Assembly (NCBI GenBank): GCA_012064415.1
Contig: SSNU01000013.1
Location: 31,902 to 95,901 of the forward strand
Direction of reading: 5' to 3'
DNA from: Gyrodactylus bullatarudis
Lineage: Eukaryota > Platyhelminthes > Monogenea > Gyrodactylidea > Gyrodactylidae
DNA length: 64,000 nt
A model generated the notes under the pieces. The model was given only the letters and a program-made list of their open reading frames with translations, ran no database searches and had not been told where the DNA came from. Position 1 is the stretch's first letter. Every line of letters begins with the position of its first letter. Both the position numbers and the translations under genes were made by a program. Below, piece by piece: positions 10,901-25,900 of this stretch.

Positions 10901-13900
10901 CAAAATCATGCATTATTAACATTTCTTATCTCCTCTTTCTTATAATTGAGGACTCGTGATCCTTTTGGAATAATTCCTCCTCGATATTTAATTTACTAGG
11001 ATTACGAATTTTTATTATTACTGTTCCCTATCTTATCATAAATCAATATGAAGATTATTATTTTCAATACTGATTAATTAATTTTTATTGGGCTTTTATA
11101 TTCCAGTTAAGAAACTTTAATTGTTTCTGTCCTTGTAATTAAACTTGATACTTTTCTAAATTTTCTGTTTCTTGGTGAAGCGAACCCTGAAAACGTTTCT
11201 CATCTGCTTGTTTTTAATTCTTATTAGATAAATCGACCTCAGTATTTCTATTGGTTTTCACCAAAAAGTTTTAAAAGAATATTCCAAAGGATATTACTCT
11301 TCATGCAAAGTCTATTAGAATTATGGGTAACAGTTCATTTCAGGTTCAGCGAAAAATTGAGCCTACCACCCCTAATTTGCGTAACCAATCAGATTCATTC
11401 GAATTCTGTCACAGTGGGGGATCATGGTGTAAGGTCTATTCGGGCCTATTGTTTGGTATAAAACTGCATATATCCACCTTATACTTAGTCTATGGTTCGG
11501 TTGAGGTTCAGTCTATTCAATAAGGTGTATTGATATGATATGATTAAATCAAAATAAAAATTGAGAACTGGCCCTTTCATCAAAAAAGAAAGTTCCTTGC
11601 AAACCTTCTTTTTGGCTTGACCGACATGTTTGTGATACATAAAAATTAAGAACTGGCCCTGATGTAGTTTGTTGAAAGATAGAAAGCATAAATTTCTTTA
11701 AAATTTGCCTGTATTTATGATACAAATTCTAGAAAACTTCTAATGGACCTCGGCCAAACTTATCTTACAACTTATACTCTTTTTTATAAATTTTCAATCA
11801 AAATACCTTTATGCCCTATGAAATTCAAGACCCTAAGCTAATCTTTGCTAATAAGATCAAAATAATGAAAAGTTGTTTTCTAATAATAAATTATAGTTCA
11901 TAATACGAATCTATAAATAAAATAGGATTGAGTCATCTAAGTCAACATTTTCTTCGTCTATAAATCGTTGGATTTGGTTATTGTTCATATATTGGGGCAC
12001 TTGATCTCTGTTTATTGGAGATATAATAGCCATGATTAATAAGTTGAACATATCGAGTGTACTTCTGGCATTTTAATTTTCGCTGAACCTGAAATGAACT
12101 GCTGCCGAATTATGTTTTGACAAATTGATTTATTTTCAGTTTCAAATGAAAGACTCATTTAAAGGATTTGGAAGTCAAGTGAATATTTAGTAATAAAGCT
12201 TATATTTCACCGGATCTCATCAGACTATTACACCGGCTAGATATATATAATAAATTAGATTATCAATAATATCCTCTGATTGGTTACATCATTCTAGGGC
12301 ATAAAAGGGGAGGGTTTAAGGTTGGTTTAGAGTATCCATGGTCATTGTTTCCTTTTCACGTATCTGTCCATCGTTGGTTGCCCACTTAGACTTTTACGTT
12401 TCCTACCTCTGATTTATGACAAATTCATGAACTTAACGATACTTGAAGGTTATTTCCATCAATTTTGACAAGTTTAAAGAACTCTTAAGATTATCATCTT
12501 TTTTAGTTCAGACAGACTTTTGGGTTTATTTAGTAAACAAATTAGTCGAATCAAATATTTAAATAATGGTACATTGAGTTCTTCAAATTCTCAACTCATT
12601 TTGATTTATATCCATGGTCTTGAGACATTAAGGTTATAGCTTCAAGCTATATCTGCTTTTCTTCAACTTTTCACTAGGGCCTCATCGCAAATCTCTTGAT
12701 CCTCTAGAGCTAACGGCGTTTTAAGTTGAAGAGGGTTTGTCAGTTGTGAGTTATATTGGGATATCGTTTCTTAAATGGCGGAATCCTCTAAAAAAGTAAA
12801 ATAAACTTTTGAGCATGCATCATAACGACAATATTGTCGGCTAACTGATCACTCTTTTATTAAAGAGGTTTTGTGACCGAACGACACACTGAGGTTTATA
12901 TCTGCATCGAAAACTAGAGCTCGATTAGTTATAGGCTTTTTACAACTATTCTGAATAAAAATTTGTGATCTATTCAAATTACTGCTTTCAAAATTTATTC
13001 AATGTAAAATCGTCATATTTTAGCTTTGACATGGAAATATATCACCATAGGAAGTCCATCAGGAAAAATATAATTTTTGGGCAAAAGTCAATCATAATCT
13101 ATAGTTTGTTTTAACATGCACCTATTGATTAGGAAAACTCTACAGCAGGCTTTTTTTGGTTTATAACCAGATCACAGTTGCACCAGACATTTCCATTCGA
13201 GCAGAAAAAATGTTTTAATTAAAATTCTCTTATCTGATTTCAAGGGTTCTTCTACCTCGAGATCTATAGATAAGAATATTTCTCTAAGAATAAAAAATAA
13301 TCGACCTAAACAGAAAAATAACATAAAATTGGTTATATGAAATTCGGAATCTATGAATTTTTATTTAGCTATTTACTAGAGTAGGCCTATTTTTTCAAAT
13401 TTTACAAGCCTTAATCTCATTTTGAAGATAATCTAAAACTATTCATTTTTTCTATGAAACCATACATTTGCAAGTTTGCTTTGATATACAAAATCTAGAT
13501 TAAAAATGACAGTTTTTGAACTCGCAAAATTAAGATTTTCGAATATTTTTTGCAAAATTTCGAAAAATGTGCTTTCACGGTTTAAACATCAAAAATATGT
13601 GCCCAGATGTTTTACGGTACTGCTAGCTTTTTTTCTTTGAAATTATACATTCTTATTTTTTTTTTGAAATTGAAACATTTATATTTATTCATAGAAATGA
13701 TTTGTACAAATAAGGGAACAGGAAAAGAGTGTTCAATGTGCCCGGTGTAGGATGGTTTGAACCTAGGACCAGAGTAAGAGGGTCCGAGGTAAGAGATACC
13801 AATGCACCTAACTTTTTTGTTTCACAATTTTTCTTTATGAAGTTTTAATATAACTTTGAGATAAAAATAATCTAACGTGTTTTTTTAGTTTGAAGCTATA

Positions 13901-16900
13901 TCTATTTGATAAATGAGGTTTTAAAGACCCCACACTGTTTGCTGTCGATTTTATTGGTTGCTAATTAGAATTTTAGTCAACAGACCGAATACGTTGAAAA
14001 TTAATAATGTTACAAATCTAGAGCCAATTAGAAGATGAGAATTCTTTATTTTTAGAGAAAAAATCTATAAAATCCTCATTTTAACGAAAAAGTTTCATTT
14101 ATTGATTTTGAGTCGTTTCCCTTAATTGAAACATTGGAATGGCTCGTTTTCATCATGGACTTAATGCAAGTCTGAACTTTAGTCGCTGAATAAAAAGATG
14201 ATTCCAAGAATATTGTAAAGCGCTTATTTCAGGGATATCTTTTCACCTCGAATAAATAATTCAACCCAAGGTGACAATTCTAGACATGTTTTCTTATCAG
14301 AAAAAATTGAGCTAGCGCGATTGCATTGTTTTTTAAACTTTTGGTAGAAAATATTTGTTGATTCCAAGGTGTCAGAGGAATGAAACGTTATTTTTCTGAA
14401 TCACCAATAGTCATAGAGATCAATTATCACTATTCAATTTTTGAAAGAAGCGCAAATTCAAACTGCAACCGGATAATCAAGCAGCAAGAATGGTCGGAAA
14501 ATAAAAAGTGAACTTTAATTAAAATCTTGAAAAGAATTGAGATTTTTGTAATAATCATACGTTCCCAAAAATAATCGGGAATCGATTTACTTTATCAAGA
14601 ATACTATTATGCTAATATAATATCATCTATTATGTTAAAGTTTTCTTTTAGTAATTTATAACGATATCGTTTGTAAACAGATCCATGTGATAAAGAATTC
14701 TGCGTCCTACCTTTAAACAAACGAAAAAATATAACTTCAGATAAACTAATTTATTTCTTCAGAAAGAAAACACTATCAGGATCATGGCATAATTAATTCA
14801 GAATTTGTTTCATTTTCAATTCCATCATTATGTATTCTATCATTAGTAAAGTGTGAAAAATTATTCATTCTTTCATCTTGATTATTTATACAGAAAACTT
14901 TTCTGACAAATTTTGAATAAAAATTAACATATTCTCTTAATCGATTTTACTCAGCCAATACAGTATTAATAAAGTATTTGTCTAGTTTCTATTGGTTAAT
15001 CATCTACTCAGCTTCATTTCAAGAATAACCAATAAGAATGCATTGTGACTCTTAAAATTTATTGATTATATTTTTTAAAATCAGGTCTTCCTACATGAAT
15101 TCAAGACGTTCAAATTCCTCAATTAACACTTCGCTCATTCAGATATCTCATGAAAGAACACCATCCATGTCACGAGGTGCTTATCAATCTAGCTCCTCAG
15201 GTACACCCTTGAACCCTCGGTCAAATGACGACCCACAGGTTAAGCCAAGAACAAAGTCTTCGTATGTTTGGTTATCGATTCAAGGTCATCTTGGTAGTTC
15301 TAGACGCATCAAGGTTGATATCTCTGACAATCAAGCCAATCTATTTCATTTCAAGGTTCATTCACTTTTTTATTTACATATCATATGCTAAATTATGGTT
15401 TCACTACCTACTATAATTCCTGCATTTTGATTGATTGGACATTTTTGACCAATGAAATTCAATTTGAATTGCTCCTGTTTGAATTAAGATGACGTGGCAT
15501 AATGATTCATAAAACTGAACTTGACTACATTTTTAGAAGATTAACTATGACTTTGTAGTCTCTCAAGTAACTAAACCTAGTTGAGAATTTGTTTATTTCT
15601 AAAATCAATTACACACGATAAATTACTTTCTTTTAGTGCCAACGATAAACACTGGGATACGATAAACCTAGTATTCTCTGCACGAGTTTTTAAAATAACA
15701 TTTCCTTGCATTAGAAAGAATTCATGAATATATTTTGTTCAACCAAGGTTTCATATTTATCTTGACTTAAACTTGTGATAATATAATTTATTCGAACTAT
15801 AAATCATGAGAGAAAGATTATACACATTTTTCCGTTACTTTCCTCCCTAGAGCCAATATAATAAGAAAGAGGGTTGCAACCTTCTCTAAAATGATATATA
15901 TAAATATATTTAGGATCATATTTGATAAGAAAGTAGTCATGATCCATAGTGTATCAGAAAGAGTTGACTTTACATCTTATTCTATCGTTAAGATCTGAAT
16001 CTGTTTTTGGAATCATCGGTTAGAAAACTGTTTTTCAAAGTTATCAAAATTTTCATCTTTTAGTTTAATGAAATCTTATACCTAACACTTTATATTTTCT
16101 AGCCATAAATCTGAATAAAAAAGATACTGAAAGTTATTTAATGTTTATAGTAATTTTAACTAGTCAAATTAATATAAAGAAAATTCCTGAGATTCATCAC
16201 TGAATTGTCAAGTTCAGATATTTGAAAATGTTAATCTCTTTCAGAGTAAAACAAGAACCAAGTGTTACACTAATCTAGATTCATAAGGAATTTTATAGAA
16301 AAAGCGAAAAAATAAGTGATAAACGCTTTATTTCGCAAAATCTCTTCCCGGACTAAAATTATATAGTATTATATAACAAATTTTTCTGCCCTTTCATTGG
16401 TTCAAAGGTTAACTGCTCAGAGAGGGAAGAGAATGAATTAGTAATCCTGTTTCCTGGCAGTATCATATAATAATAGAAAAATTTAATTTAGTAATTCAAA
16501 AATAAGTGAATATTCATCTCAAACATTTTTGAGGAACCCTACATCATTCTGGAATCTTCAACTCTCAAGTATTGATAGGCATCAAGGTATCGAAATCGAT
16601 GTGTTAAATAGAAGAAGTATCCATCGATTTTAATATGATAATTTCTCACCCTCACATCTAATTTAACTAGAGCCCTGTTAGAAATTTCGAATGAATCTCA
16701 AACATTCTATTTCAGATTCAGAATCTCGGAATTATATCTTCCCTTATTATCGGTCAGGAACAACATTCTAGTCTGGCATCTTCAACACCGATACAGTCGA
16801 GAAACCAAAGAGCCGGTAGTTTGACACCTTCAGTATCAGCACCGAAACGATGGTACATTGAATACGCAATTATCTACATTCCTACCTTGAATCATATGTA

Positions 16901-19900
16901 CTAGTAAGTTTTTATAACCCCTGATTGAAATTTCTTTTAAAGTTAGATGTAGATTCTCTATTTTTTTGGAATAAATTCAATTTTAAACCATACCGAAGAT
17001 ATGTCAGATTTTCATTTAAATTATTGAAAACTTTTCTTAATGATATCTCTTCTGTTTTTATCTTCTAATCAGTGAATTCAATTATTCTTCGAGGTCAAAT
17101 ATGAAATTGTCTGAATACATTCTTTCAAACTCTAGAAGAATGCGATTTTTGACTGGAAAAAAATCTTTTTAACCAGATTATTAATGATTCACTACTATCT
17201 GATCTATTAATATCAGACCTTGAAGAACGATAAATGGGTCCAGAGAAGATCCTTGCGAAAAAAAGGTATCAAGGTGTCTTTTTTAGACATATTGTAAATA
17301 TTATCACATATTAATACTTGTTTTAATGATTTCATTTTTGGTACCTTTTTGGATTTTTTTTCAGACGGATCCGAATCTGACTTATCTAAAGAATCCTAAT
17401 GGTGTGACCTTCAAATAAGTGGTAGACAAAGTATTTTGAACATTTCTTTAAGGGACTTGTTTCACTCTATGGGATTCAAAAGTAGATTTAGATTCAATTT
17501 TTATTTCAGAGACAAACATAAAGGTAAAACACCTAGGTTTAAATTCATCTTGTCTTTATTTTTCCAGCTTCCCTTGCAATCGATATATAAACGGATATCC
17601 AATTACCTCTTCAAATACCAACAATAATATGAACAATGAGAATTCCAGATCCTTTTTAACACCCTCAATTGTAACAAATAGTGATCTATACGAGAGTCCT
17701 CTACAGGTTCTCAACGGTGAAAGAATTCAGCTTACACGAGAAGATCCTTGTAAGTTTTTTATTGCTACTGCAGTTTGTTTCCAATAAGCTATATTCTAAA
17801 AATAAAAGGATCTTGAATTCTATTCAAATCTTAAACATTCAAATGCAATGTGCTCAAGACCCTAATTTCATATTCATTTGTTGGATAGGTTGTTTGTTCT
17901 ATAAAGGGCTGAACACCAGGCACTTTCCTACTTAAGAAAGGGATCTGCGATAAATTAAATTCCATATGAAAGAAATTCTCCATCAGATTAATTATGCCAA
18001 AATTTACCTTTCTCAAAAAAATGTACTATGGTTATATGGGAGTTTACCCTCTCTGGAAGCTTCAGGTTGACGGACGCCTATTCGCATTTTCTTGCCAAGT
18101 CTAAAATCAAAAACAACCCTCTATTTCGACTATGGTTATTAAGAGAAAGTGTATAACTTGTTGCTTAGCCCCCAAATTGATTCAAGACGTTAAATCATTT
18201 ATTTTTCATTAGAATGACTATTTAATTTTACATCAACTTAATGAAGCAATACAGTTTGGTCCTAAAAATATATATAATTAATATACATTTATTTAATTGG
18301 AAAAGCATAACGCGTGTCATTTAGTCTAGTCAGATGTTCTAGGAATCCACTGAGATATATCATAAATATTTTATGATCTCCTTCTGAGAGAGGGAAATAA
18401 AAATTTTTTTTTAACAATAAAATAAGATTCATTTTCTCCGTTTTGACGTATTGTGTAAAATTATTCAGATGAAGACATTTGCGTATGCTTGTTCATTCAA
18501 TCTAACTGTAGTTAATTGTCTCTGTCTTTGGTCTAGGTCGTAATAATGGATTTATAACTGGTTTCGTATTTTATTCAATATCTTTTTAGTCGAGTTATCC
18601 ATCTACTTTTGAGTAGTTTTTTTTTTTCTTCTTAAACTTAATAAACTCAAACGTGACTACTATTATTTTTTATGATCGTCAACCCATTTAAAGTCCCAGA
18701 GAATTTTTCTTCATAACTCGTGTTCAATCTTTTGACTATCAAACGGTTTTTAAATAAGCTGAATATGAATCTACAGTTGTTTTAAGGTATTTATTTTTAG
18801 CTCACGAGTTATGGATCAAAAATTAGGTCATCTTTCTTGGCTCCTATTATAGGAAAGAAGACATTTTCAAGAAATTTTACTTTGGTTTCATATTTCCCCT
18901 AGTTAAATTCAATGTAATTTGGTGAACTAATCCTAAAATAACGTTTCAGTATTTGCTTATGTGAGTTTTAATACATATGGTGAAGAGTACAAGAGACCTC
19001 CAAATATCTTTCTGAGGTCGAATGGTATTGATCACATTCTTGGCCAAAAGATACAATATTATAATTTTAAATGATCAGTAGACATTGGTACACCCTATTG
19101 GCATACTAGCAAAAGTTTGAATACACACGAATAATTTTAACACAAACTGTTTGGCTAGTCGATTGAACAGATGACAAGAGTTTAGACTATGCATATTAGT
19201 TTTGATTTTAATTTCCTATGTTCTCAGATTGTTAAGAGTTTCGTAAACAATTTGCAGAAAATATATATGTGATGCGGTCAGACTTACATCGTGCACCAAG
19301 ATAATTTCGAAGGAAATTGAGATTTTAAAGGCTTTATGAAATAATCAATGATTAGATTATTAATCATAATAGAAAATATAAAGCTATTTGATTTAAAAAA
19401 TCAGAATTCACAATTTATTTGATTATTTCAATCTGGTTCACACCAGCCTAGCTTCAAGTATTTTAATTTAGCCTATATCTTATCGAAAATTCTTGAATAG
19501 TATTACGTTTTTATTAGGTTGCGTCAAAAGAAATGAGACTTTAGAGATAAAAAAAGATATTCAAAAATCTGCCTAGAAAAGAGAAAAATCAGGTATCAAA
19601 ATATTCTCCAGTAGAATTAATACATCTCTGCCAAAGAATAGGAAGCTGATCAATCCCATCAGCGTAAAACTCTTGACTTTTTGAATCAAAAAAGTTGACT
19701 TCTCCTTTATTGAGGAATTTTTTCCCCTTTAAAAAGTGTTGCATCGACCTGAAAAGATGATAATCTGACGGGACTAGGTCAGGACTATAAGGAGGATGTT
19801 CTATGACATCGATATTCTCATCTTGAAAAAAAATTTTTGACATCTCTTCCCAGATGAGGTCGGGCGTTATCTTGTTGGAATGAAATCCTTCCGAATCTTG

Positions 19901-22900
19901 GGAATTTATCCTTCAATTTGGCAACCATCTGCCTTAATGAGTCTAGATATCTTTGAGAAGTGACAGTCTGACCATAATCCATAAGTTCATAGTGGATTAC
20001 TCCTTTTCTTGTCCAGAAAACTGTGAGCATAACTTTCTTCGAGAACCTGTTTGGAGAGGGTTGAGTTGCTTTCTCCCCAACTCGTTTCCAAGACCTTTTT
20101 CGACTCTGATCCTGAAGATAGATCCACTTTTCGTCTGTTGTAACAATATTTTTCAGAAAATTGTCATAACTAAGTCTGTGAGAGAGAAATAATTTGAATT
20201 TATACGTGTAGAATCAAGGGTCTTTTCATCGGTAATATCTTTCTGAGTTTTTGTTTGTATATTACTTTGCAGTATCGTATCCTTCAAATAACTCAGTTTA
20301 TCTGGACTAGGAAGAGAAAACATTGATTCTCGTCTACGCGTTGAAAGCAGATCTATCTGGCTACGCTATCCTTGGACTATTTACAGTTTATTAACAACAT
20401 CCAATTTAACAATCACACACTAAGCATCTCTTTCTTGCATTGGATTGTGGACAGACATTACATTGTATTGTGTAGACAGCTATTGTTTAAATACAAAATC
20501 TGAACCATCTCTAGTCAAATAGTCCAAATTCAATTTCAGTAAAAGCACATTGTGTATTATAAACTTTTAATTCTGATTAATTCATAAATTTTCTTTGATA
20601 AAATCTTCATTGGTTCTCAATCTTGAGTTGACAGTGAAGGTCATTGGAATATCATGATTATAGCTTGTACGGATTATTACTTTCATTTGACCAGAGACAA
20701 CACCGACAATTTCTTTATTTTCTACCAGCATTAATGGTGCACCAGAATCGCCCAAGCCAGCAACTTGAATGCTGAAGCGGTCATGTGTGATACAAATAGG
20801 ATCCTTCATTTCCTGTTTCTGTTCAGATTCGAGGAAGCAGCTCGAAACTATGAGCTTACCAGACCTCAAGATACCCTGTTTTTTCACCTGATCATCTTCA
20901 TCAGCTCCATATCCAGCAAGAAAGACTTTAGTATCAACTGGAACGGTATGATCAAAGTTCATCTTTCCGAGACCGACTTGTTTTTCAACTACAACTGACC
21001 TTCCAAGTGTCAAAATAGACAAGTCAAGTCCACTGACCATGTTGATCTTGGGAGTTTTGAAAGATGCCACGCATATTTTACGGTATTCATTAGGCATGAT
21101 AAAGCTCATTACTGGGTATGGTGTATTGGTGTTTCTATCATCAGTAACGCCGAGATAAACCTAAAACAATTAAGATGAAAAGAACCCCAACTCACGGAAA
21201 CATCTTCTGGTTGTAAATTCTCCTGACAGATACAATGTCCTGCGCCGAGGATCTTAGTGAGGCCAACAAGACTGCCAGTACAGACTTGATTGCCAATATT
21301 CAACAAGGCAAGGAATGGAAATTCTTCTGTATTTTCCTGTATATCTCCCTTGAATACTGACATACGAGCTGCATTTGCAGTTATTAGTGTACTGAGTATA
21401 AAGCTTATTATCAACTTCATGAACAGTTTCTAGCTAAAAATTAAAAACTTGAATCTTTTTATATCTTTTGAGGTATTATACGTACAAGAGGAACGTGCTA
21501 GCCAATATTTACTAAAAATTTTATTTAATTCTTCTAGTGGTTACACATTTTTTTCCTCAAATTTTACACAGCCAATATATTGGTGTAATCGATTTGGAAT
21601 ATAGAAAATGAAAATAAAAATTCAATTCATTAAACTCTTCAGGGTAACTCAGAAGGGTTGTGAACCTCGCAAGGAAATGAGTTGTTCTTTATCAACAGAC
21701 ATTAGGGTAGGGTGAAATTTTTAACCTCATATATATTAGTACCAACTTTTCTGATAAAACTTCAATTTTGAGCAATATTTTGTATTGGAGCATGTGTCGA
21801 AAATGCTTCACCATTATTTCATTCATTTTTAAAAGTCCATAATATTTCAAATCGCCGCTCAATTTGCAATAAATTTTTACTACGTAATCACTATAATCCA
21901 TTATCTTATATCTTGGCCATTTAATAGATTTCTTCAAAAATAGTTATCTTATCATCAAAAGGACCTTCATGGTGGATTTCATTGTTTTATCATGTCCGTG
22001 TGATATTGAGGGAAAATGGACATTATCTCTTTTAGCTCACCAGAAATGATTTTGTAATTGGAAAAATATCAAAAATAGATATACTCAGTAAAATAACCCC
22101 ATGATCCATAGAAAAAGATTTTCTTGTATATTCTTTAAATCATTTACAGATTTTCAAAATTACGAATCTTTCAATAAAATACTTTTAAAATTTCTGAAAA
22201 TCATTTAATTTTTCGAAGCTCAATTATACAGGTAAGGTGCCATGTTTTTTACACTTGACCAATAAAGACTCGTTTAAGCTTCAACCAATGAAATCAATAA
22301 AGATGTCACAATATAGTTTATATTTTCATAACCGTATTGAAAAAAATTTATCTGAATATTAATCTGAGATCAAAATTTACCTTAATAAATTAATCTAGGC
22401 TGGTTTTGTGGGATCAAATTCAACCATTTCGTTCATTTTTACATACATATATCTAGATTAGAACCACACCGATTTTCTTTTCATTCTTCTTTTGTTTGAA
22501 ATTTCGATTTTGTTCACAAATACAAAATTGAAACAAACAACAATCCACTCTCAGATTTTTGGAATTGAAATTTTTGTTTATTAAACTGATAATAAAATAT
22601 AGATAAGTATGTACAATTAAGAAAAATAGTTTCTGAAGAGGTCTTCGTCCTCTGGGATGAGTCTCTGGAGGAATGTACAGGTGGATTTGACGGTTGTGGA
22701 AGGGATTGAATCCAATGAAAGTTTGAATCTGGCCTGGAGACAGAGGATGTTTCCGAGGAGAATCGAGTATTTTCTTTGGTTTCTGGTGTTATGAGGAGAG
22801 ATGTTATCGTCTTGTTCTTTATATGAGTTATAGAGTATGAGAGAGCTGGAGATCCTTTTGAGCCAGATAGGGTACATTGAGGACAAATTAAGGCAATTTC

Positions 22901-25900
22901 TGTAGCTGATTGAGCCATAGCATGAGGTGAGGAATCAATATTGTATTCTCTCGATCTTTCATGTCGACTCAATGGTTAAACCAAGAATAAGGGCAGCTGC
23001 ATAGTCAAATTTTGAGAGTATGAAAGTTTTGTAAACCTTGAATTTGAGTTTAGAACTAGTGATGAATCTTGTAATTAGATATGTTGAGTATCTTAAAGTT
23101 TTCAGGAGTTCGTTCAAATGAGGCCTTATTGAGATTTTATGGTCATACATAAGTTCGAGGTCTTTAATTTTATTAACAATGAGGTGAGAGAAGTCAGGGT
23201 CTAGTTCCACTATGGGCTTTACAGTCTTCATGACCATAAATTTAGTTTTGGCGGAGTTGATTTTAAGGCCAATTCGTGCCAATGATATTTCAAGGTGAGT
23301 AAGTTCGTGGCGAATAATGTCGTTAGAGAAATTTGGAATAAGGATTTTAAGGTCATCTGCATAGTAGAAGATATTAGGTGAGGAAGGCTTGACGCTTGCG
23401 AAAACTAAATTAAATAGCAGGGGACCAATGACTGAGCCCTGGGGGACACCAGAGGAAATATTTACAGAGTGAGAGATTTGCCCGTTAAAGTGTACCTTCT
23501 GGGTTCTTGAGGAGAGGAAATTAGATATCCAATTTATTACAAACGGATTGATGTCGGAGGTTATGAGGGCGTCTTGTATGATATTGAAAGGAAGCTTGTC
23601 AAAAGCTTTGGCGATATCAAGGAAAATGGCAACAGATGGGATCCTTCTGTGTCGCAGTTCGTCAATTTTGTTAAAAAAGACACAAGGTTGGTTGAGGTAC
23701 TTCTGTTTCTGATAAACCCATGTTGAGCAGGGTCCAGATGATAAAAATTTGCCTAAACCTTGTCAAAGTTTTATCAGTTATTCTGAATCTGAACCCTAAA
23801 AGGACTGAAATATATTGTGAATATATCAGTTTAACACAATTTATTCAATAAATCATTTTTCTATCTTAACTTATTTACCACTGATTATTAAATAGTTTTA
23901 AAACAAAGGAATTTCTATTTTTCTTTATTGTTCCGAAAACCCGCAATGACTGAATGTTACAGTCAGTTCGTACACTTACATTAAGAATTCTTTAGGACCC
24001 TAATTATTCATACCAAGTTTAATTTTTTTGAAGCAAAATTCATCTCTCTATATATATAGATGGCTTCATATATATTCTATAAAAGATCTCTTATTTCTCG
24101 TGTCAATTCATTTTATCCTTACATCTGATCAACTATAAAAATGGTATTGGGGCGTATAGTCTAGGAACTTATATCCAATTCAAACGATGGATATCTTCTG
24201 CTTGGAATATATAAACTATGAGCTTATTAGAACAAATCCTTTGAATGATTTTTTTCATTCATAGATATAAGATTCATTGAAGATATCCCGACAAAGTTCA
24301 ACTCTTACAACCATGATATCAAACCGAATGTCCTACTAAAGGCAGTACAATCAAAACCTTTGGAAAGAGGTAAGTTAAATTGATAACGTACTAAATTTGA
24401 GTTTAACTTTTTTAATCTAGGAAATATCACAATCTCCTTGGTCCATGAGAAGTTGACCAGCAGTATTAACTACTTGATCAAGTATTTGTCAAATCAAAAT
24501 GACTCTTCCATCAGTACAACGCAAATCCTCTGTGGTCCCGACGGCCTGATAAGTTCTCTTAGTTACTTCTTCAATTATGGATTGAAAACTGGACGCTTCT
24601 ATCAGAAACGTGTACATATCTGGGACTTTTTTGGTATGTAACCTCCCCTGTACCATTTCATGTTAAACATTTCACGATATAATCTTTAAAATTTCTAGAA
24701 AAATCAGCATTAAATATCATCTCAACGAATAAAACATTTCGCAAATTATCCAAGGAATTTTCCATGCCGAAGCCAGATTTTTCAGATCCCCATTACAACA
24801 ACACTAGTATGCCCCAACAATCACCCGGCTTTTTTACGCCAAGGCCAAATATTCAAAAGTTGATTAGTCATCAAAACTCTCTGACACTTCCAAGAAAAAA
24901 TACATTTGACCATCAACTTCAGTCTCCAAATTTAAACTATTCCCGTAATAATTTGTAAGTTATTAAATCGAATACTGCAATTTACTCTATTATCCAATCA
25001 GGATTCAGAATTAATAATCAATAGATTTGTAAACTGACGAATAAGAATATATATTATTATAAGCTAGTTGACATAAAGATGAGAATTCACTATTCTTACA
25101 ATAAAACTGAATATTTTTCTCCAAATAATCGTAAAACTATATCTTTTTAATTCCATAATGGAATGAGTTTTTTAAATATAAAAATAATCTCCAAAATTTC
25201 ATATCAACTAGAATGCATGTATAATCATTGAAAGATAAAAAATTTTGTGAGAGAAAATTGATAATTTATTTCTTTCAGAAATACAGAGAATTCAACTTAT
25301 CTGAGTTCAGCGTATTCCTTAACTTCCTTGCAAGCTTCACATTCACAGCCAGTTAGTCCAGCAATAATGCGCAATAAGGATGCTATTGGCAATTCATCTA
25401 GTCTTTTACATGATGTTAACTCACAGACAACTCCAATGAGAAACACTCGAGGTTCTAGTCTTGCTCCACCAGATAATGTTTGCGGGAACTTGTTAGAGGC
25501 AACAACTATCCTGAATAACTCTTTGAGAAATTTTAGTATCCCCTATGTTAACAATATTCAAGCTATCAACCAAAATCCAATGAATTTAAGTAAAGAGCAA
25601 AAGTTTCAGGTTAGTTTCCTCACTTACCTTTAATTTTTATTAGTTGACAAATTTTTCTAATTGGTTAGTTAGAATCAGTTCTGATATTAGCCAATCAACA
25701 ACAACATTTTCTTATAGCCTTATAATTAATGAATTCGATTAATCATATTGCATACTCTGTCTTCCCATTCTAGATTTTAATGTGTATTGGTATTCGTGAC
25801 CATTTAATTGTCTCTTGGATCTCAATATTGGCAAAACAAACTGTTGCAATGCAAATGTATGATGAAAAGTCAATACTTCTCGATGAATGCTTCCGACTTG

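Noticed and set aside
17436..17627. Coding exon around the TTTCAG at about 17365
   Set aside because: Joining this acceptor to the preceding exon gives an immediate stop; the acceptor at 17567 restores the DENND5 sequence YFPCNRY.
22514..22972. Independent Ser-rich 152-aa gene on the minus strand
   Set aside because: It overlaps the C-terminal part of the LINE fragment in another frame and has no start context or motif.
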